Positions 1 to 3,800 of a stretch of 7,080 nucleotides of DNA are shown one piece after another. The notes beneath the pieces were generated by a model. It saw nothing but the letters and a program-made list of their open reading frames with translations, did no database searches and had not been told where the DNA came from. The stretch's first letter is position 1; each line of letters begins with the position of its first letter. Made by a program: the position numbers and the translations under genes. The stretch comes from an uncultured Actinoplanes sp. Lineage in GTDB: Bacteria > Actinomycetota > Actinomycetes > Mycobacteriales > Micromonosporaceae. Location: positions 1-7,080 of the forward strand of contig CAKUMG010000286.1 of assembly GCA_934667465.1 (NCBI GenBank). The letters are read 5' to 3'.

Positions 1-173
1 AGATCCGGAAGGTCGGCCGGCGCCGAGGCGGGAGCGGAGGGCCCGGTCAGCGACTCGCAACCGGCGAAGGGCACGGACTGCTCCGGCTCGGGCGTGGCCT
101 CGATGGCTGTGCACGCGGCAAGCAGCAGCGCCAGCGGGGCGGCCAGCCACGTGACCCGGGCGCCTGCCCTCAC
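1..173 (-). CDS. Partial lipoprotein, probably TlpA/ResA-family thioredoxin (N-terminus only)
   Basis: Only the first 57 codons are in the window; the gene continues past base 1. It starts at GTG 173-171, overlapping the nth stop codon by four bases (GTGA), with a good ribosome binding site GGAGG at 182-178, so it is translationally coupled to nth. The N-terminus is a lipoprotein signal peptide: arginines at 2 and 6, a hydrophobic stretch from about residue 7 to 20, and lipobox L18-A19-A20-C21, so the mature protein should be lipid-anchored on the outer face of the membrane. After it come an acidic/Pro linker and a FAGCESL segment with a cysteine. In mycobacteria the gene following nth encodes a membrane-anchored thioredoxin-like protein, and the linker followed by a Cys and an 'LPDL' stretch fits that family. 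The redox CXXC motif would lie outside the window, so the family call is an inference from synteny; the lipoprotein call is firm. Confidence 0.75.
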   Translation of the reverse strand, partial: MRAGARVTWLAAPLALLLAACTAIEATPEPEQSVPFAGCESLTGPSAPASAPADLPD

Positions 174-1006
174 GGTGCCTCCGGCGTGACCACGGCGGCG
201 GCCGGGACCAGGCCCGGATCGACGCCCGCGTGCACGGCGAGCTCGCGGGCGCGGGGCCCCTTGAGCAGTTTCGCCGCGGGGGCCGCCTCGGTCGGGCCGG
301 TGCCGTAGGACGGGCACATGCTCGCCAGCGTGCAGGCGCCGCAGGCGGGCTTGCGGGCGTGGCAGACGCGGCGGCCGTGGAAGATCACCCGGTGCGAGAA
401 CATGGTCCAGTCGCGCTTCTCGATCAGGTCCGCGACCAGGAACTCGATCTTCACCGGGTCCTCCTCGTCGACCCAGCCGAACCGGTTGACCAGGCGGCGG
501 AAGTGCGTGTCGACGGTGATGCCCGGCACGTCGAACGCGTTGCCGAGGATCACGTTGGCCGTCTTGCGGCCGATGCCCGGAAGCGCGACCAACTCGTCCA
601 GCGTGCGCGGCAGGACGCCCTCGTGCCGCTCGACCAGGGCCTGGCCCAGCTTGATCAGGGAGTCGGTCTTGGCCCGGAAGAAGCCGGTCGGGCGGAGGAT
701 CTCCTCCAGCTGCGCCCGGTCGGCAGCCGCATAGTCGGCGGCCGTGCGGTAGCGCGCGAAGACGATCGGCGTGACCTCGTTGACCTTCTTGTCCGTGCAC
801 TGGGCGGAGAGGATCGTCGCCACGGCCAGCTGCAGCGGCGTGGTGAAATCGAGCTCGCAGTGCGCGTCGGGGTGGGTCTCCGCCAGCTCCCGGGCCATCT
901 TGCGGGCCCGGCGCTTGCGCCCGATCGGCGTCTCCCCCGCGAAGCGCTTGGCCGACCGGACGAGAACGGATGCACCGGAGGACGCGGCGGCGACGGGACG
1001 ACTCAC
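170..1006 (-). CDS. nth: Endonuclease III (DNA glycosylase/AP lyase)
   Basis: This is a base-excision repair enzyme that removes oxidised pyrimidines and cleaves the DNA at the resulting abasic site. The 278-aa protein carries the helix-hairpin-helix motif [10 protein letters not shown] (142-151), whose K148 is the Schiff-base lysine, then VDTH with the catalytic aspartate D166. The C-terminal [4Fe-4S] cluster ligands are C215, C222, C225 and C231, in the exact C-X6-C-X2-C-X5-C spacing of the family. The sequence closely matches mycobacterial Nth as I remember it, including the HGRRVCHAR stretch. It is longer than the E. coli enzyme (211 aa), with about 30 extra basic residues at the N-terminus and about 45 after the cluster, as is common in actinobacteria. 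The start is GTG 1006; no ribosome binding site precedes it and a -10-like TACTCT lies six bases upstream, suggesting a leaderless message. An internal ATG (residue 37) is a weaker alternative start. It is divergent from crp and coupled to the downstream lipoprotein gene. Confidence 0.96.
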   Translation of the reverse strand: MSRPVAAASSGASVLVRSAKRFAGETPIGRKRRARKMARELAETHPDAHCELDFTTPLQLAVATILSAQCTDKKVNEVTPIVFARYRTAADYAAADRAQLEEILRPTGFFRAKTDSLIKLGQALVERHEGVLPRTLDELVALPGIGRKTANVILGNAFDVPGITVDTHFRRLVNRFGWVDEEDPVKIEFLVADLIEKRDWTMFSHRVIFHGRRVCHARKPACGACTLASMCPSYGTGPTEAAPAAKLLKGPRARELAVHAGVDPGLVPAAAVVTPEAP

Positions 1007-1012
1007 GGAGCA

Positions 1013-1018
1013 AGAGTA
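1013..1018 (-). promoter_or_regulatory. Candidate -10 element for leaderless nth transcription
   Basis: Read on the minus strand, TACTCT fits the actinobacterial TAnnnT -10 pattern and is separated by six bases (TGCTCC) from the nth GTG. That places the transcription start at or next to the first base of the start codon. There is no purine-rich ribosome binding site. No convincing -35 hexamer is visible 16-18 bases further upstream. Confidence 0.4.
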
Positions 1019-1095
1019 CGTCGCACTCCCGGCATTCCGGTGCCGCGAGACGGCCGAAAAAGCCCTTAACAGTTCACCCAGAGCGACGGATTTCC

Positions 1096-1115
1096 CCGCC
1101 CGCCGGGACGGGCGG
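1096..1115. repeat. Inverted repeat in the nth-crp divergent promoter region
   Basis: A perfect 7-bp inverted repeat (CCGCCCG, six-base spacer, CGGGCGG) lies between the divergent nth and crp genes, about 100 bp upstream of the crp start. It has no T-tract and cannot terminate an upstream gene, because both flanking genes are transcribed away from it. It could be an operator or a short stem in a crp leader. In such GC-rich DNA a repeat of this length can also arise by chance. Confidence 0.3.
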
Positions 1116-1171
1116 TTACGCTCAGAGATCCAGATCGAGGGGTGCCCGCCCGTTTCCGGCCCGCGTGCGCC

Positions 1172-1177
1172 TAGACT
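1172..1177 (+). promoter_or_regulatory. Candidate -10 element for crp
   Basis: TAGACT matches TAnnnT and would start transcription near 1183-1184, giving a leader of about 32 bases that contains the crp ribosome binding site. A second TAnnnT match, TACGCT, lies at 1117-1122 and would give a longer leader. Neither has a clear -35 box, so the choice is open. Confidence 0.35.
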
Positions 1178-1203
1178 GATCGTGCGCGGCGGAGCGCGTA
1201 GTC

Positions 1204-1208
1204 GGAGG
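1204..1208 (+). promoter_or_regulatory. crp ribosome binding site
   Basis: GGAGG is seven bases before the ATG at 1216. This fixes the crp start and agrees with the N-terminus [14 protein letters not shown], which aligns with mycobacterial Crp from its first residue. Confidence 0.85.
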
Positions 1209-1215
1209 TACAGCG

Positions 1216-1893
1216 ATGGATGAGGTACTGGCTCGCAGCGGGATCTTCCAGGGCGTTGACCCGGAGGCTGCCGAGGCGCTCGCCAAGGAGATGGAGACGA
1301 TCGAGTTCCGAAAGGGCGACATCGTCTTCAATGAGGGCGAGGCGGGCGACAGCCTTTACATCGTTCTCTCCGGCAAGATCAAGCTGGGGCGGCGGGCCGC
1401 GGACGGCCGGCAGAACCTGGTTTCGATCATGGGGCCATCGGACATGCTCGGTGAGCTTGCCCTGTTCGACCCCGGACCGCGGACGGCCACGGCCACCGCG
1501 GTGACGGACACGAGGCTGGCGCGGCTGAAGAAGTCGTCCCTGCGCCCGTGGCTGAACAACCGGCCGGAGATCGCGGAGCAGCTGCTGCGCGTCCTGGCCC
1601 GGCGGCTGCGGCGCACGAACGACGCCCTCGCCGATCTGATCTTCACGGACGTCCCGGGCCGGGTCGCGAAGAACCTGCTGCAGATGGCGGGCCGCTTCGG
1701 GACCAGGGACGGCGGGGTCCTGCGGGTCACGCACGACCTGACGCAGGAGGAGCTCGCGCAGCTGGTCGGAGCCTCGCGGGAGACCGTGAACAAGGCCCTG
1801 GCCGACTTCGCCTCCCGGGCGTGGCTGCGCCTGGACGGCAAGAGCGTGATCATCCTGGACCCGGAACGCCTGGCCCGCAGGGCCCGCGTCTGA
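1216..1893 (+). CDS. crp: cAMP receptor protein, Crp/Fnr-family transcription regulator
   Basis: This is a global transcription regulator that binds cyclic AMP and DNA as a dimer. The 225-aa protein has the full family length. Residues about 1-110 form the cyclic-nucleotide-binding beta-roll, with GE at 79-80 and the phosphate-binding PGPRT (R89, T90). The dimerisation helix ends in RRTN; T134 and N135 correspond to the residues that contact the adenine in mycobacterial Crp. Residues about 148-215 form the winged helix-turn-helix, with [20 protein letters not shown] at 175-194 and R188/E189 in the recognition helix. As recalled, the match to M. tuberculosis Crp (Rv3676) is very high across the whole protein, including [12 protein letters not shown] and the C-terminal RLARRAR. 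It is divergent from nth, as in mycobacteria, and is followed by its own terminator, so it is probably monocistronic. Confidence 0.96.
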   Translation: MDEVLARSGIFQGVDPEAAEALAKEMETIEFRKGDIVFNEGEAGDSLYIVLSGKIKLGRRAADGRQNLVSIMGPSDMLGELALFDPGPRTATATAVTDTRLARLKKSSLRPWLNNRPEIAEQLLRVLARRLRRTNDALADLIFTDVPGRVAKNLLQMAGRFGTRDGGVLRVTHDLTQEELAQLVGASRETVNKALADFASRAWLRLDGKSVIILDPERLARRARV

Positions 1894-1907
1894 CCCAGGC
1901 TGCTCGG

Positions 1908-1942
1908 AACGGCCGCCTTCCCGATGGGGAGGCGGCCGTTTT
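1908..1942 (+). terminator. Intrinsic terminator of crp
   Basis: Fifteen bases after the crp stop, AACGGCCGCCT (1908-1918) pairs perfectly with AGGCGGCCGTT (1930-1940). The stem extends inward by a G-T pair and three C-G pairs to a three-base loop (1923-1925), and is followed by TTTT (1939-1942). This is a strong GC-rich stem with a short T-tract and separates crp from the carboxylase genes. Confidence 0.85.
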
Positions 1943-1999
1943 GCGTCCGAGACTCGAAACCCAGGATCCGAGGCCTCGCCACCCCGGCCGGAACGGGCC

Positions 2000-2015
2000 T
2001 GTGATCGGTGTCTCG
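2000..2015 (+). promoter_or_regulatory. Possible CRP-binding site
   Basis: TGTGA, six bases, then TCTCG, against the CRP consensus TGTGA-N6-TCACA. The left half is perfect and the right half matches three of five. It is just upstream of an AT-rich stretch beginning TTGATA and lies 107 bp after the crp stop codon, in the control region of the carboxylase genes. Chance occurrence is possible. Confidence 0.35.
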
Positions 2016-2043
2016 TTGATAACGATAAGAGCATTTTGATCTA
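2016..2043. promoter_or_regulatory. AT-rich island with direct repeats, likely promoter core
   Basis: This is the most A/T-rich stretch in the intergenic region. It contains TTGAT at 2016-2020 and again at 2036-2040, exactly 20 bp apart (about two helical turns), and a tandem GATAAC/GATAAG at 2018-2029. TTGATA (2016-2021) is a good -35 match, but the hexamers 16-18 bp downstream fit a -10 box poorly. It is either a promoter or a repeated regulator site; the sequence alone does not decide. Confidence 0.35.
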
Positions 2044-2112
2044 GGCCCGAGCTAAAGGGCCCACCCCTGAAACCGCAGCTCAGCCCGCACATGCACGGCC
2101 CTCCCGGGAAAA

Positions 2113-2137
2113 GGTATGTAACGGCCCATTTCATACC
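2113..2137. promoter_or_regulatory. 25-bp operator-like dyad upstream of the carboxylase pair
   Basis: The arms GGTATG (2113-2118) and CATACC (2132-2137) are perfectly inverted, and symmetry continues inwards through AA/TT and GG/CC to a central C at 2125. Ten of twelve arm positions match. The size and symmetry are typical of a homodimeric TetR- or GntR-type repressor operator. The motif itself is not one I recognise. No such regulator gene is adjacent in the window. Confidence 0.55.
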
Positions 2138-2138
2138 C

Positions 2139-2169
2139 GATCGGAGGAGCAACCTGCCCCTCGCCGATC
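2139..2169 (+). other. Possible leader hairpin enclosing a Shine-Dalgarno-like sequence
   Basis: GATCGG (2139-2144) pairs with CCGATC (2164-2169), and after a two-base bulge AGG (2145-2147) pairs with CCT (2159-2161). The purine run GGAGGAG (2143-2149) is thus partly buried in the stem. No normal start codon follows GGAGGAG within 4-12 bases, so its role is unclear. In transcripts beginning upstream it could affect ribosome entry. Confidence 0.25.
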
Positions 2170-2252
2170 CGTGTCAAAGCCGCCCGGACAGTCGTTAGCG
2201 GAATGGTCGATACGACGGTGGAGAGGGCGCGGTTTTGAACGAGGTGGCGGGC

Positions 2253-2279
2253 GTGCAGTTCAGCGGGGTGACGACGTGA
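2253..2279 (+). CDS. Possible 8-codon leader peptide coupled to the carboxyltransferase start
   Basis: A GAGGTGG ribosome-binding-like run (2241-2247) lies five bases before GTG 2253. The frame reads MQFSGVTT and stops at TGA 2277-2279, overlapping the carboxyltransferase GTG (2276-2278) as GTGA. In-frame upstream starts at TTG 2235 or GTG 2244 are also possible. This geometry would allow translational coupling, but an ORF this short can easily occur by chance. Confidence 0.15.
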   Translation: MQFSGVTT

Positions 2280-3721
2280 CCGTGCTGAACACCGCTATCG
2301 ACCCGCGTACGCCCGCGTATCTCGCGAACCGCAGCGCGATGCTCGAGCGGCTGGCCGAACTGGAGACCGCGCTCGAGGCCGCCCGCGCGGGCGGCGGCGA
2401 GAAGTGGGTCACCCGCCATCATGCCCGAGGCAAGCTGCTGCCCCGCGAGCGCGTCGAGATGCTGCTCGACCAGGACAGCCCGTTCCTCGAGCTGTCACCG
2501 GTCGCGGCGTGGGGTTCCGAGTTCCCGATCGGGGCCAGCGTCGTCACCGGGATCGGGGTCGTCGAGGGTGTCGAGTGTGTGGTCGTCGCGAACGATCCGA
2601 CTGTCGACGGCGGGGCCGTGAATCCGTACACGATGGAGAAGATCCGCCGGGCGGCGCGCATCGCGACCGTCAACCGGCTGCCGATGGTGAACCTGGTCGA
2701 GTCGACCGGGGCGGCGGCGCCGGCCGGACCGCCGCCGGGCGGGGCGATCGCGCGCGATCTGAGTCAGCTGACCGCGGATCGCGTACCGACGGTGTGTGTG
2801 GTCTTCGGCGCGACCACCGGCGACGCGGCCTACCTCCCCGCGCTCTCCGACTACACGATCATGGTGCGCGGGCACGCCAAGATGCTGACGATCCACCCGC
2901 AGCCGGTCCGGGCCGCGGGTGCCAACGGGCGTCCCGCGCCCGAGGTGCGCAGCACGCCGACCGTGCCCGCCGGGGTCACCGGGCCGGCCGACCAGCTCGC
3001 CGAGGACGAGCGGGACGCCCTGCGGCTCGCGCGCCAGTGCGTCCGGCGGCTCAACTGGCGCAAGCGCGGCCCGCAGCCCCGTACGCTCCCTCCGCCCGTG
3101 CCCCGGTACGACGCCGAGGACCTGCTCACCCTCGTCGGCGGCGACCCGCAGTCGATGTTCGACCCGCGCGAGGTGCTGGCGCGGGTGCTCGACGACAGCG
3201 ACTTCGACGAGTTCAAGCCCGCGCAGGGCACCGGGCTCGTCTGCGGGTGGGGCGAGCTGCACGGCTACCCGATCGGCGTGGTGGCCAACCTGGGCGGCGC
3301 GTTCTCGCCGGCCGAGACGCAGAAGGCCGTGCACTTCATCCAGCTGGCCAACGCGACGTCGACCACGCTGCTGTTCGTGCAGTACACCGGGACGCCCGCG
3401 GCCGAGCCGAACGAGGCCGCCGACGTCCGGCACGGCGCGCCGCTGGTGCACGCCGTGGCCGGTTCCACCGTTCCGCACCTGACGCTGATGATCGGAGCGG
3501 CGCCGCCCGAGGAGGCCGGCGGCATCTACGGCCGCGCGTACGAGCCGCGCTTCCTGTTCAGCTGGCCGGTGGAGCGACCCGCGGACGGGCCGCTCGGCAA
3601 GCTCCCCGACGACGGGGTCATCGATCCCCGCGACACCCGTACGGTGCTCGGTTTGTGCCTGTCGGCGGTGCACAGCGCGGCCGTCGAGGGCGCTGATCAC
3701 GTCGGCGTGTTCCGGCCCTGA
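2276..3721 (+). CDS. Divergent acyl-CoA carboxylase carboxyltransferase (AccD1/MCC-beta type), active-site motifs altered
   Basis: Homologue of the subunit that moves the carboxyl group from biotin to an acyl-CoA. The family is clear: MTVLNTAIDPRTPAY start, VVTGIGVVEGVECVVVANDP (89-108), ARQCVRRLNWRKRGP (252-266), GWGELHGYPIGVVAN (324-338) and DDGVIDPRDTRTVLGLCLSA near the C-terminus, as in actinobacterial AccD1. GTG 2276 is chosen because this N-terminus aligns with the family and GGGGTG precedes it by five bases; GTG 2171 would add 35 unrelated residues without a ribosome binding site. The 481-aa protein is shorter than the usual ~530. The N-half oxyanion motif (family TAGGAY) reads TGDAAY at 181-186, the C-half motif (family YGAGNYGM) reads PPEEAGGI at 410-417, and about 45-50 residues are missing around 431-444. 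The frame stays coherent on both sides, so this is not a simple frameshift. It may be catalytically dead or use another substrate. Confidence 0.9.
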   Translation: MTVLNTAIDPRTPAYLANRSAMLERLAELETALEAARAGGGEKWVTRHHARGKLLPRERVEMLLDQDSPFLELSPVAAWGSEFPIGASVVTGIGVVEGVECVVVANDPTVDGGAVNPYTMEKIRRAARIATVNRLPMVNLVESTGAAAPAGPPPGGAIARDLSQLTADRVPTVCVVFGATTGDAAYLPALSDYTIMVRGHAKMLTIHPQPVRAAGANGRPAPEVRSTPTVPAGVTGPADQLAEDERDALRLARQCVRRLNWRKRGPQPRTLPPPVPRYDAEDLLTLVGGDPQSMFDPREVLARVLDDSDFDEFKPAQGTGLVCGWGELHGYPIGVVANLGGAFSPAETQKAVHFIQLANATSTTLLFVQYTGTPAAEPNEAADVRHGAPLVHAVAGSTVPHLTLMIGAAPPEEAGGIYGRAYEPRFLFSWPVERPADGPLGKLPDDGVIDPRDTRTVLGLCLSAVHSAAVEGADHVGVFRP

Positions 3722-3727
3722 CGGACG

Positions 3728-3739
3728 ACCACGCGTGGT
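3728..3739. repeat. 12-bp perfect palindrome between the two carboxylase genes
   Basis: ACCACGCGTGGT is its own reverse complement and begins six bases after the carboxyltransferase stop codon. It may act together with the adjacent hairpin at 3740-3765, or be a protein-binding site. Confidence 0.35.
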
Positions 3740-3765
3740 GGCGGCGGCCTGGTGGCCGCGCCGCC
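3740..3765 (+). other. GC-rich hairpin in the carboxyltransferase-biotin carboxylase intergenic gap
   Basis: GGCGGC-GGCC (3740-3749) pairs with GGCC-(GC bulge)-GCCGCC (3754-3765) around a TGGT loop, giving ten base pairs. There is no T-tract, so full intrinsic termination is unlikely. In a 79-bp gap within a probable operon it could stabilise the upstream message, attenuate transcription, or cause pausing. It ends 35 bp before the next start codon. Confidence 0.45.
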
Positions 3766-3800
3766 GGGCCCTGACAGACCGCGAAAGGTAGAGCAGAGCA

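Larger units (their letters stand above)
1943..2275 (+). other. Regulatory intergenic region between crp and the carboxylase pair
   Basis: These 333 bases contain no convincing gene and are richer in A/T than the surroundings. In order they hold a CRP-like half site (2000-2015), an AT-rich island with short direct repeats (2016-2043), a 25-bp dyad (2113-2137), an orphan Shine-Dalgarno-like GGAGGAG (2143-2149) inside a possible hairpin (2139-2169), and short reading frames ending at 2238 and 2279. The terminator on the left means that the downstream pair must have a promoter here. Confidence 0.6.

Noticed and set aside
230..1069. Plus-strand open frame (279 codons) opposite nth
   Set aside because: Antisense to nth, which has complete catalytic and Fe-S motifs; no ribosome binding site or recognisable domain.
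2018..2036. Fur-box resemblance of GATAACGATAAG
   Set aside because: Only about 11 of 19 positions match the E. coli Fur box and the inverted half is absent. Iron control in actinobacteria is usually by IdeR/DtxR, whose consensus is not present.
2171..2275. Extension of the carboxyltransferase N-terminus to GTG 2171
   Set aside because: The extra 35 residues are Arg/Gly-rich and have no counterpart in the family. No ribosome binding site lies at proper distance, and family homology begins exactly at GTG 2276.
3494..3607. Frameshift or sequencing error as the cause of the altered carboxyltransferase C-terminal half
   Set aside because: Conserved family sequence continues in the same frame on both sides of each altered stretch, codon-position GC bias is kept, and substitutions are length-neutral except for one clean in-frame deletion. 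Read-level checking would still be useful.
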